Assembly: GCA_016785225.1 (NCBI GenBank)
Contig: JAFBJZ010000660.1
Coordinates: forward strand, 2,790,001 to 2,854,000
Direction: 5' to 3'
Source of the DNA: Psettodes erumei
Taxonomy: Eukaryota; Chordata; Actinopteri; Pleuronectiformes; Psettodidae
DNA: 64,000 bases
Shown here: in pieces, positions 37,101 to 49,100 of the stretch
Numbering within the stretch: position 1 is the stretch's first letter
Layout: each line of letters starts with the position of its first letter
Notes under the pieces: generated by a model
What the model saw: only the letters and a program-made list of their open reading frames with translations
The model's database searches: none
What the model was told of the DNA's origin: nothing
Position numbers and translations under genes: made by a program

Positions 37101-40100
37101 CAGTGTCTTTAACTTCTCCCTGCTCTCTTCCTCCGTCGTGTTCAGCTTGTCTTGGAGGGCATTTCTCTCATTCATCGCCTGGTTAAGGTTCCTCTCCACC
37201 GACTCCATTTGCTCTTTCAGCAGTGCTTCGCCCTGAGCTAAACTTTCCAGCTTAACCGCTGCTTCGTTGAGCTCTTCCTGCAGCTTCTGCACAGTGGTTT
37301 CTCGAATCGCCAGGTCCTCCTTTAAATCCTTCATTTCGCGCGCGATCTGCTCATTCTCCTCTCTGCTTTGGCCAAGTTGCTGAGACAATTCCCCCAGCTC
37401 CTGCGCCTTCTCCTGCAGTATGAGTGACTGTTTCTCCATTATTTCCTCTTCCTGCTGTCCTAGCTTGCCCTGCCAGCGTCGCTCCAGGTCCTCAATCTCA
37501 TGCTTGTGGGTGTCATGCAGCTTCCCTACCTCTTCCTTATGGTTGGCCTGCAGCTCTGACATCGCGCTGCTGAGGCCTTGGGAGCTTTTTTGGGCCATCT
37601 CGAGAATTTTCTGTTGAACCTGTTGCTCTTTCTGCTGAAGCTCCGCCTCCTTCTTTGCAAGTTCCTTCTTCATGGTCTCTTCGTTCTGCTGAAGCTTCTT
37701 CTTGAAGTTCTCCTGCATTTCTTTGGCCCTCTGCTTGAACTTTTCCATTTTTGTTTCCTGTGATTTCAGCTTATTTTCCATCTCAGTTATAGTGTTTTTC
37801 ATCTTCTTCTCCTGGGTGGCTTTTTCATCATCCACCTGTTTTTTGAGGCGTGTCTGCTCTTCCTGCTTAGTGTTAAGTTCTGCGGTAAATGACTTCTCCT
37901 GCTCTGAGAGCTCTGTTTTGGTCTGTTGTAACTGGTGCTCTAGTTCTTGAAGCGACTTCTCTTTTTGTTGACAGTCATTCACTGCAACTTCCAGCTGACG
38001 CTCCAAATCTCCTAAATCCGTCTTACACTTATCAAGATCCTCTGAGACCCTACTTAACTGTGCATTAGACTCCTTTAGGCTCTCATTTTCCATCTGGGAT
38101 TGTGATAAATTCTGCTGAAGCTCCTCCAATTCCTTAACTTTGACATTTAGTTCTTGTACAGTGGAATGTGATTCATCTTGTAGTGTTTTTTCTCTCAGGA
38201 TGTGTCCTTCAATTTCCTTTTCCTTTTCCCTCAGAACAATGTTCAACGCTTTCAGTTCCTCTTTCAGAGTTTTCTGTATACCTCCAAGTGACTGCTCCTG
38301 CTCCTGTTTGATGTTTGCAAGCTCTGCATTGTGCTTTGACGTTTGATCGTGAAACCTCTTCTCATGCTCCTTTTGAGCTAATCTCTGAGCCTCCTCAGCT
38401 GCCACCAGCTTCTCCTCCAGAAGCTGTTTGCTCGTCAATGTCTCAGAGAGTTCAGAGGAAAGAGCGTCTACTTCTGCCTGCTTTGCGTCCAGTTTCTCCA
38501 ATGTTTTCTGGTTGATGTCTTCAACGTGTGCTTGGAACTGCAGCTCTTTGTCCTCCAGTAGGGTCTCCACTTCAGCTCTGTGTTTTTCCTTGAGGTCCTC
38601 AACAGCAACATTATGCTGCTGGATTAGGGTGCCCTTGTGCTTTTCCAGCTGTTCCCGGTGCTTTTCCTCTAATGCAGAGATTTGCTCTTTGTGTTTACCT
38701 TCCAGCACGTCTAACTGACTGGAAAGTTCATGGGACAGACTTGAGCCGTCTTGTGAGATCTTCTCCAGAGAGCTCTCCAGCTCCAGTATTCTCTGCGATC
38801 ACAAACGTGGAGGCTGTTATATCGTTTCATAAACCCGCTGCAGTAAACCATTTTAATTCTAAGACGGCTCTTAAAATATTTAAATAAATAAAGATTTTTG
38901 TTCATCAAAAGATTTGAACATCAAAGTTTTCAGTCAGCTCGAGTTATGTAGTCCTATATTATCAAGGTAGCTATATTAAAAAAGTAGTTCCAAAAAAAAA
39001 ACTCACAGTCCTTGCAGTTTCCAGCTCCAGCTGTATCTCTTTAACCGTGTTCTCAGATTCTGTCCTCAGAGCTGTCTTCTGTAACTCTGCGTCCTCCAGA
39101 GCCAGAGCGGCCTGCTGTTCTCGTTCCTTGGCTAACTGGGCAAACTCGTCTTTGCATTGCTCCTAAGCAGCACAAACATGTCAAATCCCAATTTATTGGT
39201 GATTGTTTTTTCATCTGATTCACTTGTTTATATTGCAAAAACTAAATGGATGCAAACATTTGGCACCTACCACGGCTTTGCTGATTCTGGCACTTATCTC
39301 TGCTTCTTTAGCAGCCAGTTCATCGCTGTGGCGTTTTTCCAAACCGGCCACTGTTTCCGCTGATGATTTCTTATCAAAATCATAATAGTAAGAAAAGTCA
39401 GATGTTAACACTTCAATTGGGGACCAGATTTGTTATTTCTTATTATTTAACTATAACATGTTCCATGAAACAACAACCACCACCATGAAAGCCACCTCAC
39501 AGGGTAATGCCAGTGGTGTTAATGTACTAATGACTTAAATGCACGAGTGCTCCTCAGAAGTCAATGCCTGACCTTCATGATCGTGACCACCTCCTGTTTG
39601 ACCCGTGTGAGTTCCTGCTGCAGAGTCTTCCTCTCTTCCTCACCGGCCATTTCCACATTCCTCACGCGCTCCTCCAGCTGAACCTGCAGCTGCTTTCGGG
39701 CCTCCTCCGCCCTCTGAGCTGCACCCAGTGCCCGCTCCAGTTCTTCAAATGCTTTGGGGGGTGAAAAAATTCAACATCATTAATGTCACTAACATATTCG
39801 GGACGGACATTTTTCCTGAGCGCTACCTCAATTTGGTTCCACTTACCTGATTTCTCAGCCTTTTCTTTCTGTTCCTGTAATTCTTCTTTCTGGGCAGTAA
39901 CCTGCTGGAGTCGGGAGCGAAGCCCCGCAATCTCCTCTTCTTTTATTTCTAGTGTCTCATGCATCTGGCGCTTGGTCTCAGCGATGACCATTCCCTGAAA
40001 GCCAGCAACCAGCCATAAAAAGCCATAAAGGAGAATCAACCATCTGAGCAAATGACTCGACACAAAACTGATGTGGATCCTAATGAAGTCCTATCTCTGC

Positions 40101-43100
40101 ATTTTACACCCTGACTCAAGCCATGTGTTTGTTTTTGACTTTAAGTGCTTTCATTCTTCCTCACAGGGATCCCCTGAGCAGCTGTCCCTCCACAGAGCTG
40201 GGGTCAGAGTTTAAGAGAAACAATATGGGGCTTCAAGGTGTCTGACCTCTTTGCTCAGAGGCAGACTGAAAAAAAAACCTCTCCTCACTCACCTTATCCT
40301 GCTCCAGCTGTTCAATGAGGTTCTTGGCATCACGGAGCTGAGTGATCAACTTAGTCTTTTCTGATGTGTGCAGTTCCTTTAAACATAAAACATTTGACCA
40401 AATTAGATTAGAGAGAATTCCACATATTTCCAACTGACAAATATCCCCCTATGCACCGGGACATTTCAGAGTTTCAGACTGAACATTCTGTATCTGCTTT
40501 GGCCAGACAACTTGAAAATGAGATGTTTTCTGCACCACCCAGGATGTCTCACCCGTATGCCAAATAACCAGAGAGCGTACACAAGCCCTGCTAAACCAAC
40601 AAGTCAACCCAAATTACTGCTCACTGGAACAGCGGTGGCATGTAGTTGCTTCGTCTCCGTGCCACCACAGTTTAACCAGTGGTTATCAAACAGGAAATGC
40701 TTGGTTGTCTGAATTTCTCCGTTGTGTGATCTACGCATGCAGGAAGGCGTCTGTCTAGAAGGTGTCTACGCGGCCTTCTGATTAGCAGCCGATGCTCAAA
40801 ATGTCATAAAACTCATTTTCAAAAAAAAAACAACAAAAAAACGGTTTGACTGTGACTATACAGAGAAAGCAAGACGGGATACAATACCCTTGTCAACCAC
40901 ACTATAAATAATGTATTAAAAACGTTTTGTGCTGACGGTCCAGAATTGCAGGCAGATGTTCTGTTTCATGGGATATTCGTCTGAGGCAGAGCGAGCGCTG
41001 CCCGGGCCAAGCAGTTCCAGTTTGCCTTCATGCTGCTTAAGAGGGCTAAACGCCTGTTAACCTCTGCTTTTCCAGGCACGGGAAAGGCCCCTACTCCCAA
41101 AGAGAGCGCAAATTCTACATAGAAAATGATGGCAATGAATGAAAGCAAGCCGACGCGGACGAGCTGCCTGTTATCACAGTGGCTCTGTAAAAACAAATGT
41201 GCGTTATCGGACGCCGCAAAACATCAGAGCAGCTATGGACAAGCTAAACAGCCCCGATCATACCACTGGAGCAAAATGTTTTGAAATCAGTGAAAACAAT
41301 GGTTCATGTCATGTCACGCTGACATGACATGAACCCTCGTCCTGGAGCGCAGCCAGGGAATTTGGATGCTCGGACACTGAGAACCACAGCGATCCGCTGT
41401 GTCGATGAGATAATGGAGGCTCTGGCCGACGTCGTGCAGCACAACACGAATCACTGTAAACACACTGCTCATTCATCCGCAGCCTCTCAGCCCAGCTCCG
41501 GTTTAATCAGGCCTCTTCATAATTACAGTTCACCGCCACATCAATTTCTAGTGAGAGGCTGTTGCCAGGAAATTGCTTTGAAATATCTCAGCGCTTTTGC
41601 AAATATGTTATTGACAAAGTCATGTAGTGTCTAAGCAGACATCTAAAATTTATGGATCAATTTGATTCGTAATATTACACTATGAACATGTTTGGTGCGT
41701 CACTATCACAGCCGTTAAACACAGGTTAGCTACCTTCATCTTCTCCAGCTCCTGCAGTCTCTCCTGCAGCTGCTCCTGCAGGGTTTCATTCTCACTGCCC
41801 AGCTGGGCGCTCCGCTCCTTGTGGGTACGCATCACTTCTTTGCACTTCTGCAGGAGGTTCTCCTGCCTCTTCACTCTCTTCTGGAGAGCCTCCATGAGTT
41901 TGGTTGGATCACTGTTGCCCTCTCCTGTCCAGAAAACAAATGGCACCCGTCAAAAAGTAACATTACGCAGTAGATCCCGACAGACGTCACATAAATTTCA
42001 CACATCATGCCGGCTTATTGGAATTCGCTCATAGCTTAAGATCAACAGAAAGAAAGCTCACCCTCAGTGACTTCAGGCTCTACTCCTTGCTCCTTAGAAG
42101 GACTTTGTGTGGCTGAATTAGAATCTTGAGTATCTTCAGACGGAGGGTCCTCACCATCAGGTGGCAGCGCACCATCAGCGAGCCCCTTGACTCTTTTCTT
42201 CATAAGAGCAACCTGACAAAAACAAAAAACACAGTTGGTGGAAAAAAAACCCACTGAAAACTGATTACAGATTGATTTCTAGACCAGGGATTGTTCCCTG
42301 CGTGTTTAACTTTGTACATTTAACTTCACATTTATTGTATGGATTTTTTTCCCCATTGATAACGTTTGCACAGTTTTGCAGATGTTTCAAGTGCAGAGCC
42401 AAGTCTTGAGGTTTTAAGTTACATAAACAGCAGATTTATTGCTTCGGATGAATTCTTGTATAAAAACGTCTATAAATAAATTTGACTTTGTTTTATGGAA
42501 ACACAGACACTGCTTTTTTTTGAAGCAGACTGAATTTGAGTGCAGGAGAAACGCACCACTTTCCTCATACAAACTGCTATCTAGCAACCTTTTAATTTTA
42601 AAAGTGTATGCCGACAGGTGGGACACTCACCGTGTTTCATGATTAAGCTGATCAAATTTGTGATTAGCGTTTCTTTTAAAGTCAACTTTTTTTTCTCAGA
42701 GCATACAGGCAAAGTCTGAATTTCTGTGGAATATTAAGTCGTGCCAAGCTAACTTAAACCCTGAAAGCCGTGGCAGTCTAACCTGTGTTTGGAGGACAGT
42801 GATCATCTGGTCTTTCTCCTCCAGCGCAGCATCAAACTCGTCCTGTAGGTGTTTCTTGGCCTGCTGGTCCATTTGTAGCTCCTGGAAAACATTCGATATG
42901 TTCACTGAGACGTGAAACTTTAATCAACAAAGAAGACAGATATTGACCTCGAGAGAAAACAACATTCATAATATACAGCCGCACCTCCCGCAGCTCCCCT
43001 ATCCTGCGGAGAGCTTTGTCTTGACTCTGACTGAGGATGACCTAAGAGGAAAGGAGAACAGAGATGATCTCATCTGTTCAGGATACTACATTTGTTCTGA

Positions 43101-46100
43101 AAATGGCAGGTGAGAGCTCTCCTGGGTAAAAACATCATGTCAAAAGCACAAGCGAAATTACCTGCGTTTTCTCTTTATCTCGTTGTACTGTGCGGTACGC
43201 AGTAACCAGCTGCAGGAAAGAAGAAGCGGCGGTACATAAAGGAAGAAGGAAGAGAAAATCATGACTGAGAATACATCAAAGCAACTACAGTTATATGCTG
43301 TATATGTGCCATGCATCACAGAGGTCGATAAAATAAACTCTCACCTCTGAGTACTTCCCTCTGTACTTCCCCAGGCTCGTCTCCACCTGAAGCAGCCGGT
43401 GCAACAGCTGCTCTTTGGAAAGGGACTCTGCACTTCCCGGTGGCTCCTCAGCCTCGCTCTCGATATCTGAGGGAGGATCATACGTGGGGCCGCCGGGGGA
43501 CTCGTTTTCTCCCGAGGGTGTCAGGGAGTCGCGCGACGAGCTCCGGACCAGGTTCTCTTTAGAGGGAGAGCGGAAGAGGTTTTCTGCGCGACTGGCACCG
43601 CCACGGATCAACGACTCCATCGAAGGAACCTTTAACTGCAGTTTCTGGGCAAATGACTGGGGCTCCTCTCTCTGTTGGGACGTTCGAGACATTGCGTGAA
43701 AAAAAAAAAAGAAAAGAAGAAAGCAACGGCGTTTTGCCGTTAACTTAACGTTTACTGGATCATGCACGTACGTGAGGGGAAGCACTTCCATCTCCATTGA
43801 TGCTGCCTCTGGGAGACCTGGCCGGCCCTTTAGCGGCACCCTGCAGATTAAAAGACGGTATGAGCGAAAGGAAAGTCGCGCCAGTGACCAGTTAGTCATC
43901 CACACCCAGCGTGGCTCTCCCTGATTACTCTGGAGGGAGCAATATTAGTATTGCTGGGAGCAATGCAGGGGCAATGGGTACCCTCATGCAACTTGGAAAA
44001 AAAACAGAGGGGTTATATACATAAAAAGAAGGCATCTCTAATTAACATGAAACAAAAAAAGGGTTAAAACTAGACTACAGAACAGCCATGAGGACAGAAC
44101 AAACAGACAGTTAAAGTCAAGTCGGAGAGCCGGTATTTGAAGTACAGATGCTTGGCAGTGCCGTGTGCAGCTGTTTTACAAGAACACAAAGACATAATTG
44201 AAGTGAGCGAACATTTAGCGGCTTAGTTGACTTGTTAGAAGCAGGATCAGAGTAAGCAAATTTTCTCCTCCCTTGTCCAGCTCCGAGCTACTCCTTCCTC
44301 TGGATTACTGTGCAAAACATTCATTTCCTGTTTCTTGTGGAAATGTTCTTAATGGACCAGTAGTCACTGTTGAATAGTGACGCATGGCTTGAGATGTATT
44401 TTGGTTACTTTTCCAGGGCATGTTGAGGTTTATAAGTTGATTTTACTGGGTAGAGGGGGCAGTTGTCTAACTCCATGAATGTGTTTGTGTGTGTGTGCGG
44501 TAGGGTTATGTTTTGTTTGGTGTCTTACACTAGCACAGGGGCTCACATGCATGTCTGCAGGTGTCAAACTCTTGAGAAAAATCAGCTTTGCAAACAAATT
44601 CAGCAGGTTTGTTAGACGCCGAGGCAACACACAGCTAGAAACTGTAGCATACTGCACTTGGGCTTGCTAAAGCATTTATTCGATGGGCATCTTTCACTAC
44701 TCGACCCGGTGTGTTATCTCACTGTGTTATCTCACGCTCGTCACTGTTTAAGGTTGGACGACTCATCGGGATTTAGTTTATGGGGGTGACGGGAAAGGAC
44801 GTCCAAATGTTCACTGGGACAAATGATACACCAACGCTGACCCAAACCAACCTCAAACTCCTGGGATGGTAACACTACCACCACTACCTTAATAAAGCAC
44901 CAGCGGCAAAGGTTCCTTGCATGAAGTTTTGGGTCAAATGAAAAAGCTGGCATGCCCAAGTTTCACAGGCCAAGAGAAATCAGCAGATTTAATGAAATAG
45001 TGTGATATGGTTACTGTTGTGGGATTGAGCAATCAACATTATACGAGAGGATGTTGATTACATTTCGATAAGATGTCGATGAAACATGAATAACACATTG
45101 TGATGGATTTAAGACATCCATGGCGGATTGCAAACTGAAGCTGCAACACATTCAAACTGTGAAGCAATAATCCATTGTTCTCTCATTACTGACAGATTAC
45201 AGCTTTTTATATTTTCTTTTGCCTCGATCTGATAAAGTGTTACAACAGTTCAAGGCTAAAACACCGGCCCACTTTACCAGGATGTGATTACTGGTGATAA
45301 TAAACGCTGATGAGGTAAATAACAGGTTCTCACTGGCCCCAAGAGAAGTTCATGGTTTTAAACGTTTTAAACTGTTCCCTGATATAAAATACCCAGCTCA
45401 TTTTATAACATAAATTGTCCAATACAGAGAGTTTGGGATAAATAACCTGAACCACCATAAATTAAATTTAGGATTTTAAAACGTGTAGGCCTACATTACA
45501 GGATCCACAAATCCCTACCCATACTTCCTTTATATTACACAGTAGGCAAAGCCAAATTAGCAATTTAAATCAAACAAAGATTTGACTTTGCTTGACACAT
45601 GCAATGTGCTGTGTCTTAGACATTAGACAGAATTGCAAAAGTTGAATGCATGCATTAATAAGTTACCGGTATAAAATAAAAACTCTGTGATTGCCCTTTA
45701 CTGGCGTAGTACCTAATGCTTACTTCTGAGAAAAATTTAGGTTAGGTTAGGTTTAGGTTAGGTTGTTATTTTCCTCCAATCCTCTCGCCGTCTCCACACG
45801 TAAACACGCATCGTCCTGTTTTTAAGTTCCACGAGGGAAACTACATAGGTGCATTGTTCTGTTTGTTTACTTGGAAGAGTCGCAAGCAATTTAATATTTC
45901 AAAGCCTGCCCATAACTTGTAAAATTAAAAAAAAAACAAAAACAACAAAAAAAACAACAACTCTCCAAATAAACAGACTTGTGGGGAGAAGGGACAAAAG
46001 CCATCAGGCAACATAACAAGGTGTCAGGGGTCTATAAGGCAAGCAACTAGGGATACCTACAGACAAGGAGGCAATATTCAGTTCTGTGACACATCAACTG

Positions 46101-49100
46101 AAAGGTAGGGCATTAAACCAACATACGGCAGAAAGCACACAAGCTTCTATCCCACAATGTAAACCCCATTAGATGCAGGGTTAGCCTAGATATGAGATGC
46201 CTTCTTGATGCTAAATCCAAAGGAAACAGGAGACAGAGAGCAGGGAACAAGCTGTCCCTACTCAGGCCACAGTCCTCTACCGATTCCCCAAAGGCGCAGA
46301 AAGAAGGGAAGGAAGGAACGGGGCAAGAGGGAGGAGGAGGAGGAGAAGGAGGAGGAGGAGGAAGAGGCAGGAAGTGAGGACAAACTCACCACACTGGCTA
46401 CCTGGGCCGTTTTGGGTCGTTTTGAATGGTCCAGAGCAAAGATAGTATACTCAGAGAGAAAAGCGGGCTCTGCTATCATCCCAGCCAGCATCTGACCCCG
46501 TCAGTGCAGTGACGGGACGAGAAGGTGGGGAAAGGAGAGGAACACAGAGAGCAATGAAAAAAAAAACAACACCATGAGAGTGAAACAGCGTTGAGGGGGG
46601 AGTGTCCAGGCAGACACAGAGGGAGTGAGAGGGAGAGAAAGACTGAGAGAGGAGAGGAGAGGAGAGAGGGAGAGGGAGGGGGAGAGAGAGGGAGAGAGAG
46701 AGAGGCAGGGAGACTACATGAAAGAGGAAGAAAAATAAGAAAAGTGGGAGAGTGAAACACTCCATCAACATTTATGTCATGAATAACAGTTTGACATCTC
46801 TGCAGGTACTCCTCGTCTTGAGTTAGGACGTTGTCGAGAAAACAAGCGACATCTGCCTTCAGCGGTCGAATTAGCACTTTCAGAGCGTGTCAAAGTGTTA
46901 AAAGATTCGTGAAATGAAAAAAATAAAGATGCTGCGATGACAAGGAGGCGTCCAAGTTGAGGGCACGTGAGGTTACAAGTACACATCTGTGCTTCCAAAA
47001 GGGCAGAGGAGAAGGTACAGCATAGAAACCCTGACCACACAGAGACACCCTCGCTATTCCAGCGGTCTGCACTGTTGCAGTGTAGGAAGCTTGTCATGAA
47101 TGAGTTACTGAGCCCACTTTTTGATCTAAAGATCACACGGCCCAGACTGTGTGCATCCACATCCATATCTAAAATAGATGTATTAACCGTACGTTGCATC
47201 ATCCATCTTGCAGTCGTGGGCAGTACCTCGCTGCCGGTCTACCTTGTGTCTACTGAATCACACTGGAGTCTCTCACAGATTTGTCTGTATCCATTGGTGG
47301 GAAAATGCAGCAACATCTCGCTCCAGAAAGAAAAAACACTGAGAGGAGGATACATCAATTATTCATACATGCGCTGAAATATGGTCTGCTCGCCACCATT
47401 AAAACGTGGCTCCCAATGCCTCTGCATGAGAATCTCTTTGCAGCGAGCAGTTTTGTGCTGTTAAACGAGCCACTGTAACATGAGATTTTTTGATTTGGTG
47501 CTTTTTTCATACTTAGCTTACATTCCGAAACAGCGTGATGCTTTTAAGGAAGAACAGCAAAATGACCTGAATTTAATCCAAATTTTGACTTCCTTCGCCC
47601 ATGTGAAAATACATGCAGTTTAATGAAAGGAAAACTTAAGAGACCATACCTGTTTATACTGAGATCACAGTGCCGATTGTTATACAACATCAGTTACCAC
47701 GAGGTTATTGCAGCCATGTGTTGTCATGAATTAATAAGGACCCTGTGGTGAGAGATCTGTTGCCAGGAGTAATGGAACAGCTTTAATTCAGTATATACGC
47801 TTGGGGAATAAGTGCAGGGAGTAATATCCATGTCTTTTATTATATTAACAAACTGTGTTCAGAGGGGGACGAAGATAAGAGGATGAGTGGTGAGAATGAT
47901 CAATAGCCTTCACTCTTTGAAAACTAAAAGCAATGCTTGGTCACGGATTTCTTTTCAATTGGCACAGTGATCGAAAGGCACGATTGTTATTGGGAGCACA
48001 TTAAGCGTAACAATACACTGGACAGATTTTTGAGGACTGATGGAAACATCGCTCTGTACTGAAACTTGGAACATAAGCCGGGAGCGGGGGGGGGGGGGCA
48101 TCTCTGCAGGCTGCAGTTTGAGTTTAAAGACACTGAACATATATTAAGACAGATGCTGACCTCTCTGTCGCTGGGAGTGGGTGAGCCATCCTGGTGAAAC
48201 GGGGGGGTTTGGCTGCTGCGCCGGTCGCCAGAGCCCATCTGTTAAAACAGATAAAACAGTATGTAAATTATATGTATGTGGATATATATATAGAATCCCT
48301 TTCTCCATATTACACGCAGTCATAATTCATAACTTTGTTTTCTTTCTCCTTCTAATAGGATATTGCAGTTTGCTTAAACTAACTTTTCAGTCAGGCTTCA
48401 CCCTTTGAACATATCCAACTTCACTTGCATTTGCCTCACTACAGTCGGCATCATGAACTGCAAACACAAACCTTGATGAACAAATTAAAGTTTTCTCCAC
48501 ACAAGATTCAAAGAGATGTCAGACACTATTGAAACTAATGCTATTGCTTAGCGTATGCGCGATGGAGCAAACGCCTCTTTACAAGGGCCTTTGGACATGC
48601 GCGTTGCAGATCGGTTTTCCGCGTACAGCAGCGTGGTATTGCTTACCAACTGACTCGTAGCTGGAGTGGAGTTAAGGGAAATGACTGACACCGAAGAAAC
48701 AGTGCTTATGACCAAAAAAAAGTTACCAAACTTCAGTAATGTGGAGATATTTTCACAGTCCGACAACAAAACAGACCGTTCACTCCAAACTACAGCACTC
48801 AGATCTATGAAAGACAGGCAAAGCAACAAACCAGTCTCATCATTTGGAGCAACATCACTCGTTAGGACACAGAGGAAGTAAGAAACTCCAGCCCGAAGCA
48901 AGTGACGTGGACAGGGACCATCTACAAGCACCAGGTAAGCCATCAGTCTGAAAACGCAGCACCGTGCTTTACGACAGGAAAATAAAACACTAAGACACAA
49001 ATGCAGTTGCAACGAATAAGTGGAAAATGAGGCCAAATGAACCCGACCAGCGGGGACACATGCAGTACTGTGCAAACTACCATTAAACCCAAAATTAGGC

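Larger units (their letters stand above)
43672..46389 (-). other. golga4 intron between cassette exon and exon 3
   Basis: About 2.7 kb, AT-rich. Includes a TTAGG-like array (45737-45764), a poly-A/CAA run near 45929-45960, and a purine-rich tract adjoining the cassette exon. No exon recognised; open frames at 44430-44960 are featureless. Confidence 0.75.

Noticed and set aside
35029..38718. Many plus-strand open frames rich in Ser, Leu and Cys opposite golga4 exon 14
   Set aside because: They are antisense shadows of a Glu/Lys/Gln-rich coiled-coil exon (CTC/TTC/TCC complement), with no independent features.
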